DNA from: Salininema proteolyticum
GTDB taxonomy: Bacteria; Actinomycetota; Actinomycetes; Mycobacteriales; Micromonosporaceae
Reading direction: 5' to 3'
Assembly: GCF_042685645.1 (NCBI RefSeq)
Contig: NZ_JBHUNX010000001.1
Span: 496,001 to 560,000, forward strand
DNA: 64,000 nucleotides
Shown here: positions 38,422 through 46,904 of the stretch, in pieces
How the letters are laid out: each line of letters starts with the position of its first letter
How positions within the stretch are numbered: position 1 is the first letter of the stretch
Notes under the pieces: generated by a model
What the model saw: only the letters and a program-made list of their open reading frames with translations
Database searches by the model: none
Told to the model about the DNA's origin: nothing
Program-made: the position numbers and the translations under genes

Positions 38422-39636
38422 GTGTCCCAGGTGCTCGGAACGGCTCCGCCGTTCACCCCAGTTATCGCTCGAACGGCCTCCTCTTACGAGAAGGGAGGGT
38501 CCGGTTTCGGGTTCTACGTCCACGTCCCCTTCTGCGCTTCGCGGTGCGGCTACTGCGACTTCAACACCTACACCGCCTCCGAACTGGGCCGCGAGGTCAA
38601 GGTCTCGCGCGAGAACTACGCGGAGTACGTGCGAGAGGAGATCCGCCGCGCCGCCGCCCTGTTCGGCCGGCCCCCGCGGATCGACACCGTCTTCTTCGGC
38701 GGCGGCACCCCCACCCTCCTCGACGCCGCCGACCTCGTCGCGATCGTGGGGGAGCTGGACGACGCCTTCGGCCTGGAGCCGGACGCCGAGGTCACCACCG
38801 AGGCCAACCCCGAGTCGGTCGACCCCGCCTACCTCAGGGAGCTGCGCGACGGCGGCTTCACGCGCCTGTCGATCGGCATGCAGTCGGCCGCCGGCCACGT
38901 CCTGCGGGTCCTCGAGCGCAACCACACCCCCGGACGCGCCCTCGACGTCGTCGGCGAGGCCCGCGACGCCGGCTTCGAACACGTCAGCCTCGACCTCATC
39001 TACGGGACGCCGGGGGAGCGGGCCGAGGACTTCGCCGAGACCCTCCGCCAGGCCGTCGCCACCGACATCGACCACCTCTCCGCCTACTCCCTCATCGTCG
39101 AGGAGGGAACCGCGCTCGCCCGCCGCGTCCGCTCCGGGGAGGTCCCGCAGCCCAGCGACGACGTGGCCGCCGACCGCTACCTCGCCGCCGAGGAGATCCT
39201 CACCGGCGCCGGCTTCTCCTGGTACGAGGTGTCCAACTGGGCCCGCTCCGAGGACGCCCGCTGCCGCCACAACGTCCTCTACTGGGACGGGGGCCACTGG
39301 TGGGGCGCCGGACCGGGAGCACACTCACATCTGCCAGGTCTGCGTTGGTGGAACGTCAAGCACCCCGCCCGCTACGGGGAGTGCCTCACACCCGAAAGCT
39401 CACTTCCGGTCGCAGACGGTGAGGAATTGACGCAAGGCGATAAACATTTGGAAACGATCCTTCTCAGGACTAGGCTCTCGACCGGACTTCCGCTAGATTT
39501 GCCGGGTTCGGATACCCGTCCGGTGATCGACCGCCTCAGCGATGAGGGACTGGTCGTCGTCGACGACGACCGCCTCCGGCTGACCCTCCGAGGAAGACTC
39601 CTGGCCGACAGGGTGGTGCGCGACCTCACCGGTTGA
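38422..39636 (+). CDS. hemW: Radical SAM haem chaperone HemW
   Basis: The 404-aa HemW (often annotated as coproporphyrinogen III oxidase HemN-like) inserts haem into respiratory proteins. The radical-SAM cluster motif is FCASRCGYCDFN (CxxxCxxC, about 33-40). Next come FFGGGTPTLL (about 90), the SIGMQS motif and GCP-type YGTPGERAEDF. The C-terminal HemN domain includes NWARSEDARCRHNVLYW. GTG 38422 fits the promoter geometry; GTG 38416 is an alternative two codons upstream. Confidence 0.92.
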   Translation: MSQVLGTAPPFTPVIARTASSYEKGGSGFGFYVHVPFCASRCGYCDFNTYTASELGREVKVSRENYAEYVREEIRRAAALFGRPPRIDTVFFGGGTPTLLDAADLVAIVGELDDAFGLEPDAEVTTEANPESVDPAYLRELRDGGFTRLSIGMQSAAGHVLRVLERNHTPGRALDVVGEARDAGFEHVSLDLIYGTPGERAEDFAETLRQAVATDIDHLSAYSLIVEEGTALARRVRSGEVPQPSDDVAADRYLAAEEILTGAGFSWYEVSNWARSEDARCRHNVLYWDGGHWWGAGPGAHSHLPGLRWWNVKHPARYGECLTPESSLPVADGEELTQGDKHLETILLRTRLSTGLPLDLPGSDTRPVIDRLSDEGLVVVDDDRLRLTLRGRLLADRVVRDLTG

Positions 39637-39656
39637 CCAATCTCCTTGGGAGACCT

Positions 39657-40760
39657 ATGAGAACTTCCCCCGCTTCCCGGCTGGCCCGCCGAAGCGTGCT
39701 GACCGCCGCCGGCGCCGGCCTCGTGCTGAGCGCCTGCGGAAACGACGAGGACGAGGGCGGCTCCGGCGCCGACGACACCGCCCCGCCCCGGCCGGAGGAG
39801 AGCTCGCCCGAGCCCCAGGCGGAGACCGTCACCATCACCTACGTCGGCGACGCCTTCCCCGGCAAGCACCCCGACCGGATGCCGCCCGACGACGACTTCT
39901 TCGCCGACGTCAAGCACCTGTTCAACGGGGACATCGACGTGGCGAACCTGGAGGGCGCGCTCTCCACCGACGAGTGGAGCAAGTGCGAGTCCGGCTGCGT
40001 CTACTTCACCCTCCCCTCCGAGTACGCGTCGCTGTACGCCGACGCCGGCTTCGAAGTCCTCAACCACGCCAACAACCACGCCTGGGACGCCGGCCCCGAC
40101 GGCGCCGCCGAGACGCGCGAGGCCGTCGAGGGGCTCGGCATGCACCTCGCCGGGCACAAGGACACCATCACCACGGTCGAGGCCAACGGGATCACCGTCG
40201 CCTTCGTGGGCTTCGCCGGCTACGCCATGTTCACCGACCTCCGCGACCCCGCCGCCTGCGCGGCGCTCGTCGCCGAGGCCAAGTCCAGCGCCGACCTCGT
40301 CGTCGCCTCCGCCCACATCGGCGCCGAGGGCGTCGACGCGCGCCACGTCACCGCCGGCATGGAGACCTTCGCCGGCGAGCGCCGCGGCGACCCGATCGCC
40401 CTCTCGCGCGCCTGCATCGACGCTGGAGCCGACCTCTACATCGGCCACGGGCCGCACGTCATGCGCGGCATGGAGGTGTACAACGGCAAGCTCGTCGCCC
40501 ATTCCCTCGGCAACTTCGGCGGCGGCCAGGGCATCCTCGACAACTCCGGCTGGCTCGGAGTCGGCGGCGTCCTCAGCGTCACCCTCGCCAAGGACGGCAC
40601 CGTGAAGTCGGCCGGGTTCGCGTCCACCCTCATGGACGAGCGCGGCTACCCCGTCCCCGACGAGGAGCACCGCGGCCTCGACGCGATCAACGAACTGGCG
40701 TCCGACTTTGGTCCCGACGCCGTCACCGCCGCGCCGGACGGCAGCCTCCTCCTGCCCTGA
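39657..40760 (+). CDS. CapA-like lipoprotein (metallophosphatase fold)
   Basis: The 367-aa protein has a twin-arginine lipoprotein signal (RLARRSVLTAAGAGLVLSAC, Cys about 27). The poly-gamma-glutamate CapA-type domain shows DVANLEGALS, LNHANNHAWDAGPDG, ASAHIGAE, GADLYIGHGPHVMRGMEVYN and HSLGNF, the His/Asn metal site of the calcineurin-like fold. It is an exported hydrolase of unknown substrate. It lies between hemW and hrcA with GGGAG before the ATG. Confidence 0.88.
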   Translation: MRTSPASRLARRSVLTAAGAGLVLSACGNDEDEGGSGADDTAPPRPEESSPEPQAETVTITYVGDAFPGKHPDRMPPDDDFFADVKHLFNGDIDVANLEGALSTDEWSKCESGCVYFTLPSEYASLYADAGFEVLNHANNHAWDAGPDGAAETREAVEGLGMHLAGHKDTITTVEANGITVAFVGFAGYAMFTDLRDPAACAALVAEAKSSADLVVASAHIGAEGVDARHVTAGMETFAGERRGDPIALSRACIDAGADLYIGHGPHVMRGMEVYNGKLVAHSLGNFGGGQGILDNSGWLGVGGVLSVTLAKDGTVKSAGFASTLMDERGYPVPDEEHRGLDAINELASDFGPDAVTAAPDGSLLLP

Positions 40761-40793
40761 CCTCGTTCTTCACGAAGGCATGCCGAGAAGATT

Positions 40794-40818
40794 TGGCACT
40801 CTCGCCCTAAGAGTGCCA
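40794..40818 (+). promoter_or_regulatory. CIRCE element (HrcA operator)
   Basis: TGGCACTC-N9-GAGTGCCA, 45 bp before hrcA, matches the CIRCE consensus (TTAGCACTC-N9-GAGTGCTAA) except at the outer arms. It implies HrcA autoregulation of hrcA-dnaJ2 under heat stress. Confidence 0.92.
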
Positions 40819-40862
40819 GACTTGGGTGGAGCAGCAGCCGACCAGAGAGGACGTGAGGGTCG

Positions 40863-41873
40863 ATGGACGACCGCAAACTCCAAGTCCTGCGCGCCATCGT
40901 CGAGGACTATGTGGCGACGCAGGAGCCGGTGGGGTCCAAGGCACTCACGGTCAACCACGAACTGGGGGTCTCCGCGGCCACCGTCCGCAACGACATGGCC
41001 TGGCTCGAAGAGGCCGGCTACATCCACCAGCCCCACACCTCGGCCGGACGCATCCCCACCGACCAGGGTTACCGGCTCTTCGTGGACCGCCTCGAACGCA
41101 TCCAGCCGCTCTCCAGCGCCGAACGCCGCGCCGTCAACCGCTACCTCTCCGACGCCGGCGACCTCGACGACGTCGTCACCCGCACCGTGCGGCTGCTCTC
41201 CCAGCTGACCCACCAGGTGGCCGTCGTCCAGTACCCCAGCCTCAACCGCTCCACCGTCCGCCACATCGAGCTGCTCCGCCTCGCGCCCCAGCGGCTCCTC
41301 CTCGTCGTCATCACCGACACCGGACGCGTCGAGCAGCGCCACATCGAACTCGCCGAGGAGATCGACGAGGATCACACCAACGAGCTGCGCACCCTCATAA
41401 ACGAGAAGCTCATCTCGCAGCCCATCGTCGAGGCCCCGGAGATACTCTCCAACATGCCCGCCGAGGCCCGGCCCGAGCTCCGCGACATCGCGGCAGCGCT
41501 CGGCCGCGTCCTCCTCGACGCCTTCATCGACTCCTCCGAGGAGCGGATCGCCGTCGCCGGGGCAGCGAACCTCACTCGCTCCAACACCCCCCTCATGGGC
41601 GTCACACCCCTTTTGGAAGCCTTGGAGGAGGAGGTCGTCCTCATGCGACTGCTCGGGGCCGGCAGCAACTCCAACCTGACCGTCCGGATCGGCGACGAGA
41701 ACGACGTCGAGAGCTTCCGGAACACCACCGTCGTGGCCACCGGATACGGACCCGGGTCCGTGGTCGGGCACATGGGGGTCGTCGGACCCACGCGAATGGA
41801 CTACCCAGCCACCATGGCCGCCGTGCGCGCCGTGGCCCGGTACGTCTCCGAGATTTTGGAACGCAACCGTTAA
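40863..41873 (+). CDS. hrcA: Heat-inducible transcription repressor HrcA
   Basis: The 336-aa repressor of heat-shock genes has an N-terminal winged helix (VLRAIVEDYVATQEPVGSKA; GVSAATVRNDMAWLEEAGYI) and the HrcA signature HTSAGRIPTDQGYRLFVD (about 59-76). The GAF-like C-terminal domain ends GVVGPTRMDYPATMAAV. The CIRCE site precedes it and dnaJ2 follows after 25 bp. Confidence 0.96.
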   Translation: MDDRKLQVLRAIVEDYVATQEPVGSKALTVNHELGVSAATVRNDMAWLEEAGYIHQPHTSAGRIPTDQGYRLFVDRLERIQPLSSAERRAVNRYLSDAGDLDDVVTRTVRLLSQLTHQVAVVQYPSLNRSTVRHIELLRLAPQRLLLVVITDTGRVEQRHIELAEEIDEDHTNELRTLINEKLISQPIVEAPEILSNMPAEARPELRDIAAALGRVLLDAFIDSSEERIAVAGAANLTRSNTPLMGVTPLLEALEEEVVLMRLLGAGSNSNLTVRIGDENDVESFRNTTVVATGYGPGSVVGHMGVVGPTRMDYPATMAAVRAVARYVSEILERNR

Positions 41874-41898
41874 CACCTGACACTTAGCGAGAACTACT

Positions 41899-43038
41899 GT
41901 GGCGAAAGACTACTACGGCATCCTCGGCGTCGAGAAGGGCGCCTCGGACGCCGAGCTGAAGAAGGCCTACCGGAAACTGGCCCGCCAGTACCACCCCGAC
42001 GTCTCCGAGGAGCCCGACGCCGAAGAGCGCCTCCAGGAGATCAACGTGGCCTTCGAGGTCCTCATGGACCCCGAGAAGCGCGCCGTCGTGGACGCCGGAG
42101 GCGACCCCTACGACCGCTCCGCCGGAGGACCGGCCGGCGCCGGCGGGTTCATGAACTTCGAGGACATCGTCGACGCCTTCTTCGGCGGCTCCATGGGCGG
42201 CTTCTCCGGCGGCGGACGCGGCCCCCGCTCCCGCGTGCGCCCGGGCAACGACGCGCTCATCCGCCTGGACCTCTCGCTGGACGAGATGGCCTTCGGCACC
42301 GAGTCGACCATCACCGTCGAGACCGCCGTCCTCTGCGACCACTGCGAGGGCCAGGGCAGCGAGTCGGGCGAGACCAAGAGCTGCACCACCTGCGCCGGGG
42401 CCGGACAGGTCCAGGTCGTCCAGAACACCATCATCGGCCAGATGCGCTCCGTCCGCCCCTGCTCGGCCTGCAACGGCTACGGCTCGGTCATCTCCGACCC
42501 CTGCTCCAAGTGCGGCGGCGAGGGCCGCGTGCGCTCGCGCCGCAAGATCACCGTCAAGATCCCCTCCGGCATCGAGGACGGCATGCGCATCCGCCTCTCC
42601 GGCGAGGGGGAGATCGGCCCCGGCGGCGGCCCCGCCGGCGACCTCTACGTCGAAGTCCACGAGAAGCCCCACGAGGTCTTCACCCGCGACGGAGCCGACC
42701 TCCACTGCCGCGTGCGCGTCCCCATGACCCAGGCGGCGCTCGGCACCAAGCTCAACATCCACACCCTGGACGACGAGGTCGAGGTGGACGTCGCCCCCGG
42801 AACGCAGCCCGACACCGTCAAGAAGATCCGCGGCAAGGGCCTCCCCCGGCTGCGCGGCAACGGCCAGCGCGGCGACCTCTACGTGGAGCTGGACGTCCGC
42901 ACGCCCACCAAGCTCGACGCGGAGCAGGAGGAGATCCTGCGCAAGCTCGCCGACATCCGCAACGAGGAGATCAAGGAAGTCAAGTCCGGGTCCGGCTTCT
43001 TCGCCAAGATGCGCGACGCCTTCCACGGGCACGGCTGA
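41899..43038 (+). CDS. dnaJ: Chaperone DnaJ (DnaJ2)
   Basis: The 379-aa Hsp40 co-chaperone of DnaK has a GTG start. The J-domain has the HPD motif in YHPDVSEEP (about 33), then a Gly-rich stretch (GGFSGGGRG). Four zinc-binding repeats follow (CDHCEGQG, CTTCAGAG, CSACNGYG, CSKCGGEG, about 144-210). The substrate-binding C-terminal domains come last. Position after hrcA identifies it as the dnaJ2-type copy. Confidence 0.96.
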   Translation: MAKDYYGILGVEKGASDAELKKAYRKLARQYHPDVSEEPDAEERLQEINVAFEVLMDPEKRAVVDAGGDPYDRSAGGPAGAGGFMNFEDIVDAFFGGSMGGFSGGGRGPRSRVRPGNDALIRLDLSLDEMAFGTESTITVETAVLCDHCEGQGSESGETKSCTTCAGAGQVQVVQNTIIGQMRSVRPCSACNGYGSVISDPCSKCGGEGRVRSRRKITVKIPSGIEDGMRIRLSGEGEIGPGGGPAGDLYVEVHEKPHEVFTRDGADLHCRVRVPMTQAALGTKLNIHTLDDEVEVDVAPGTQPDTVKKIRGKGLPRLRGNGQRGDLYVELDVRTPTKLDAEQEEILRKLADIRNEEIKEVKSGSGFFAKMRDAFHGHG

Positions 43039-43119
43039 CGCCCGCGCCGCACCGAGACTCCGCTGCCCGCCTCTGCGACCCGCAGGGCGGGCACGCCTCT
43101 GCTCCGATAGGATTCCGCT

Positions 43120-43845
43120 GTGACTGAGCCTTACTTCCTGCTCGACGACCTGCCCGCCGGAGACTCCGGCGTCCTGGAGGGCCCCGAGGGGCACCACGCC
43201 GCCGACGTCCAGCGGCTGAAGGCGGGGGAGCGGTTGAGCCTGACCGACGGGCGCGGAACGGTGCTCTCGTCGACCGTCACCGCAGTCGCCAAAGGGCGGC
43301 TGGAGTACACCGTCGACGAGCGCGAGAACGTTCCCGCCGCAGAGCCCGCGCTGACGCTCGTGCAGGCACTGCCCAAGGGCGACAGGGGGGAGCGCGCGGT
43401 CCAGGAGGCCACCGAGATCGGCGTGGACTCCGTGATCCCGTGGCAGGCGGCGCGGTCCATCGTGCAGTGGAAGGGCGCTCGCGGAGAGAAGTCGCGTCAG
43501 AAGTGGGCCAGTGCGGCGAGGGAGTCGAGCAAGCAGGCCCGAAGGCCGTGGCTGGCGCGGGTCGAGGAGCTGCACACGACGAAGCAGTTGGTGAAGCGCC
43601 TCGAAAGGGCCGACCAGGTGATCATCGCCCACGAAGAGGCCGAGTATCCGCTCTCGCGGGCGCCGCTGGCCGAGTCCGGGGAGATCGCGGTCGTCATCGG
43701 CCCGGAGGGGTCCATGACTCCGGAGGAGGTCGAGGCCCTGTCGCGGTTCGCGACGCCGGTCCGCTTGGGGAGCAACATCCTGCGGACGTCGACGGCCGGA
43801 CCGGCCATCCTGGCGGTGCTGCAGGCCCGCCTCGGCAGATGGTAG
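43120..43845 (+). CDS. rsmE: 16S rRNA m3U1498 methyltransferase RsmE
   Basis: This 241-aa SPOUT methyltransferase has an N-terminal PUA-like domain and the family blocks RGERAVQEATEIGVDSVIPW (about 88-107), VVIGPEGSMTPEE (about 190) and the knot LGSNILRTSTAGPAILAVL. TAGGAT (43108-43113) ends 6 nt before the GTG, so it is probably leaderless. Conserved place after dnaJ2. Confidence 0.93.
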   Translation: MTEPYFLLDDLPAGDSGVLEGPEGHHAADVQRLKAGERLSLTDGRGTVLSSTVTAVAKGRLEYTVDERENVPAAEPALTLVQALPKGDRGERAVQEATEIGVDSVIPWQAARSIVQWKGARGEKSRQKWASAARESSKQARRPWLARVEELHTTKQLVKRLERADQVIIAHEEAEYPLSRAPLAESGEIAVVIGPEGSMTPEEVEALSRFATPVRLGSNILRTSTAGPAILAVLQARLGRW

Positions 43846-43963
43846 TGCTACTTTCCCAGCACTGGAGAAGTGTTGTGCCGGATAGCGGCGATGCTTCGGC
43901 GCGAGCGCCTCTCGTCGTCGGGCGGGGCACCGGGGTGGGAATGGTCCCCTCTACCGTTGAGCG

Positions 43964-44896
43964 GTGACCGCCACCGCCCCGAATCCCACGGCGACCGGCC
44001 GAGGACACCTCACCGCCTTCTCCGCCGCCCTCGCCTCAATGACCCTCGTCGGCGCCGCGACACCGGTGCTCGCGCTCCTCGGCGACTATCCCGCCTTCGC
44101 CGGCCAGGCGATCCGCTTTGCCCTGGGCGGACTGATCCTGACGGCGCTCATCCCGTTGACCGCCGATCGCTCCCGGAGGGAACCCGTCGAGCCCGGGGAC
44201 TGGGTCAAACTGGCGGCCATCGGCCTGACCGGCGTGGCCCTGTTCAACGTCTTCCTTCTCCAAGCCCTGGAGCACTCCGACCCCTCGGCCGTCGGGACCG
44301 TCATCGGGGGCGTCCCCGTCGCACTGGCCGTCGTCTCGCCGCTCCTGGCCGGAAGAAGGCCCTCCCCTCGGATCCTCGCCGCGGCCGGAGTGGTGACGGC
44401 CGGCATTGCCGTGACGGAGGGACTCGGCGGGGGAACCTGGGCGGGCCTGGCTTGGGGCGCCGCGGCTCTGACCGTTGAGGTGGCCTCCCATCTCATCGCG
44501 GCCGCGGTGGTGCCGAAGCTGGGCGCCGTCCGCGTCGCCGCCATGGTCAGCCTGGCGGCCGTGCCCATGCTCGCCGGAGCGGCCTTCGTCGAGGACGGCG
44601 CGAACGCCTTTCCCGCGCCTACGGGAGCGGAATGGCTTGCCCTGGCCTACCTGGGAGTCCTCGGCACCGCCGTCGCCTTCACACTGTGGTTCACGTCCCT
44701 GCCCGTGATCGGTGTGGAGCGCGCCGGCCTCTGCGCCGGAGCGGCACCCGTCGCGGCCGTCGCCGCTTCCTGGCTCCTCGGAACCGAGCCCCCGCATCCG
44801 GCCGGGGCCCTCGGCGCGGTGCTGGTCGCGGCGGGTCTCGCGATCGGCATGTGGCGCAGGAGGCGGGGCCCGGAAACGATTAGGATGGACGCATGA
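43964..44896 (+). CDS. EamA/DMT-superfamily transporter
   Basis: The 310-aa protein has ten predicted membrane helices in two EamA repeats (first about 15-140, second about 150-295), including EHSDPSAVGTVIGGVPVALA and the terminal RRRRGPE tail. It is probably a metabolite exporter. TACCGT ends 6 nt before GTG 43964. Its last codons overlap the HIT-gene ATG (ATGA), and its 3' end contains the HIT promoter. Confidence 0.88.
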   Translation: MTATAPNPTATGRGHLTAFSAALASMTLVGAATPVLALLGDYPAFAGQAIRFALGGLILTALIPLTADRSRREPVEPGDWVKLAAIGLTGVALFNVFLLQALEHSDPSAVGTVIGGVPVALAVVSPLLAGRRPSPRILAAAGVVTAGIAVTEGLGGGTWAGLAWGAAALTVEVASHLIAAAVVPKLGAVRVAAMVSLAAVPMLAGAAFVEDGANAFPAPTGAEWLALAYLGVLGTAVAFTLWFTSLPVIGVERAGLCAGAAPVAAVAASWLLGTEPPHPAGALGAVLVAAGLAIGMWRRRRGPETIRMDA

Positions 44897-45246
44897 CTCA
44901 AGACGACTGCCTGTTCTGCAAGATCCTCGCCGGCGAGATCCCCTCGACCGAGGTCGCCTCCAACGAGGACGCCTACGCCTTCCGCGACATCAGCCCCAAC
45001 GCCCCGACCCACGTCGTGGTGGTCCCGAGGCGCCACTACCGCGACGTCGCCGACATCTCCCACAAGGAGCCGGAACTGCTCGGCAAGGTCGCCGCCCTCG
45101 CCGCGGAGGTCGCCGACCAGGAGGGCGTCACCGAGTCGGGCTGGCGCCTGGTGGCCAACACCGGCCCGGACGCCGGCCAGACGGTGTTCCACGTCCACTT
45201 CCACGTCCTCGGAGGGGAACCGCTGGGTGCGCTGAACGCGGAATAG
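44893..45246 (+). CDS. HIT-family nucleotide-binding hydrolase
   Basis: The 117-aa HIT protein (Hint/AMP-lysine hydrolase type) has N-terminal DCLFCKILAGEIPS with Cys residues and the active-site triad HVHFHVLGG (about 102). TAGGAT (44881-44886) inside the end of the transporter gene lies 6 nt before the ATG, so it can be transcribed separately and leaderless. Confidence 0.94.
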   Translation: MTQDDCLFCKILAGEIPSTEVASNEDAYAFRDISPNAPTHVVVVPRRHYRDVADISHKEPELLGKVAALAAEVADQEGVTESGWRLVANTGPDAGQTVFHVHFHVLGGEPLGALNAE

Positions 45247-45375
45247 GTCACGCCGGGGCCGGAAAACCGGACAGCGCGGCCCAAACTCCCCGGTGTTCGG
45301 TTTCTTCGTTGCCCGCCCGCTCGGCGGAGGACTACGATTGATGTCTACAGATCACCCACGACGCAATGGAAGCAG

Positions 45376-46419
45376 GTGGCTAACCCTCCGGGGGCACCGT
45401 CTATGACCGATCGACCCACACCGCACGGCGGGCGCACAGCCCAGATCACCGTAGCCGACCAGAAGACCCTGGCAGCCCTCCTCGGACCGGCCGACTCCAA
45501 CCTCCGATACCTGGAGAAGCGTCACCCTGTCGTCGACTTCCACCTGCGAGGCGACGTCATCAAGCTGACGTCCGAGTCCGACGACCTGCACGCCGTGGAA
45601 CGCCTCATCAAGGAACTCGTCGCCCTGGCGGAGGCCGGGCAGACGATCGACCCCGACCTCATCCGGCGGACCGAGGGCGTGCTCTACTCCCCGGGGAACA
45701 CCACTCCCGAAGAGATCTTCACCCACAACATCGTCTCCAAGCGCGGACGCTCCATCCGCCCCAAGACGGTGGGCCAGAAGACCTATGTCGACGCGATCGA
45801 CTCCCACACGATCACCTTCGGCATCGGCCCGGCGGGCACGGGAAAGACCTACCTGGCGATGGCCAAGGCCGTCCAGGCCCTCCAGGCCAAGGACGTCACC
45901 CGCATCATCCTGACGCGACCGGCCGTGGAGGCCGGCGAGAAGCTGGGCTTCCTGCCCGGCACGCTGACGGAGAAGATCGACCCGTACCTGCGGCCCCTCT
46001 ACGACGCGCTGCACGACATGCTCGACCAGTCGTCCATCCCGAAGCTCATGGAGACGGGAACGATCGAGGTCGTGCCGCTGGCGTTCATGCGCGGCCGTAC
46101 CCTCAACGACGCGTTCATCATCCTCGACGAGGCCCAGAACACCACGCCGGAGCAGATGAAGATGTTCCTCACCCGGCTCGGGTTCGGGTCCAAGATCGTG
46201 GTGACGGGCGACGTCACCCAGGTCGACCTCCCCGGTTCGCAGACCTCCGGCCTGCGGGTGGTGGAGAAGATCCTCGACGGGCTCGACGACGTCCACTTCT
46301 CCCGGCTCAACAGCCAGGACGTGGTCCGCCACCAGCTGGTGAGCGAGATCGTCACCGCCTACGAGAAATGGGACGCGACCGCGGAAGAGCGGAACAAGCC
46401 CCGCCGGGGCCGGGGTTAG
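45376..46419 (+). CDS. phoH: PhoH-family ATPase
   Basis: The 347-aa PhoH-like ATPase/helicase-related protein has Walker A FGIGPAGTGKTYLAM (about 155), Walker B FIILDEAQNTTPEQMK (about 250) and VTGDVTQVDLPG. The N-terminal KH-like region precedes these. An alternative ATG at 45403 (MTDRPTPHGG) has a slightly better G-rich upstream sequence. TACGAT (45333-45338) is a candidate -10. The stop is 12 nt before ybeY; the two act together in RNA metabolism in other bacteria. Confidence 0.94.
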   Translation: MANPPGAPSMTDRPTPHGGRTAQITVADQKTLAALLGPADSNLRYLEKRHPVVDFHLRGDVIKLTSESDDLHAVERLIKELVALAEAGQTIDPDLIRRTEGVLYSPGNTTPEEIFTHNIVSKRGRSIRPKTVGQKTYVDAIDSHTITFGIGPAGTGKTYLAMAKAVQALQAKDVTRIILTRPAVEAGEKLGFLPGTLTEKIDPYLRPLYDALHDMLDQSSIPKLMETGTIEVVPLAFMRGRTLNDAFIILDEAQNTTPEQMKMFLTRLGFGSKIVVTGDVTQVDLPGSQTSGLRVVEKILDGLDDVHFSRLNSQDVVRHQLVSEIVTAYEKWDATAEERNKPRRGRG

Positions 46420-46431
46420 CAAGGGACTGAA

Positions 46432-46896
46432 GTGGCAATAGAACTCATCAACGAGTCCGGTATCGAGGTCGACGAGGGGGCGCTGGCGGACGTGGCCGTC
46501 TTCGCGCTCGGCGAGATGGGGGTCAACCCCGCCGCCGACCTCTCGTTCCTCATCGCGGACATCGACCACATGACCGACCTCAACAAGCGCTGGATGGGCG
46601 GATCGGGTCCGACCGACGTGCTGTCGTTCCCCATGGACGACGCCATCCCCTCGCGCCCGGACTCGGGCGAGGGCGAGATGGACGTCCTCGGCGACCTCGT
46701 CCTGTCGCCGGAGGTCGCTGAGCGCCAGGCCGTGGAGGCCGGGCATTCGACGCTGGACGAGATGCGCATGCTCACCGTCCACGGCATCCTGCACATCCTG
46801 GGCTACGACCACGCCGAGCCGCAGCAGGCCAAGGAGATGTTCGGCCTGCAGAACCGGATCCTCGACGCCTGGCGAAGACGAAGTCCCCAGGGGTAG
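46432..46896 (+). CDS. ybeY: Endoribonuclease YbeY
   Basis: The 154-aa zinc-dependent RNase matures rRNA. The signature HGILHILGYDHAEP (about 120) supplies the three His ligands. N-terminal LNKRWMGGSGPTDVLSFPMD is typical. GTG start, AAGGGA upstream. The coupled phoH-ybeY-CBS-era order is standard for actinobacteria. Confidence 0.96.
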   Translation: MAIELINESGIEVDEGALADVAVFALGEMGVNPAADLSFLIADIDHMTDLNKRWMGGSGPTDVLSFPMDDAIPSRPDSGEGEMDVLGDLVLSPEVAERQAVEAGHSTLDEMRMLTVHGILHILGYDHAEPQQAKEMFGLQNRILDAWRRRSPQG

Positions 46897-46904
46897 GCGG
46901 AAAA

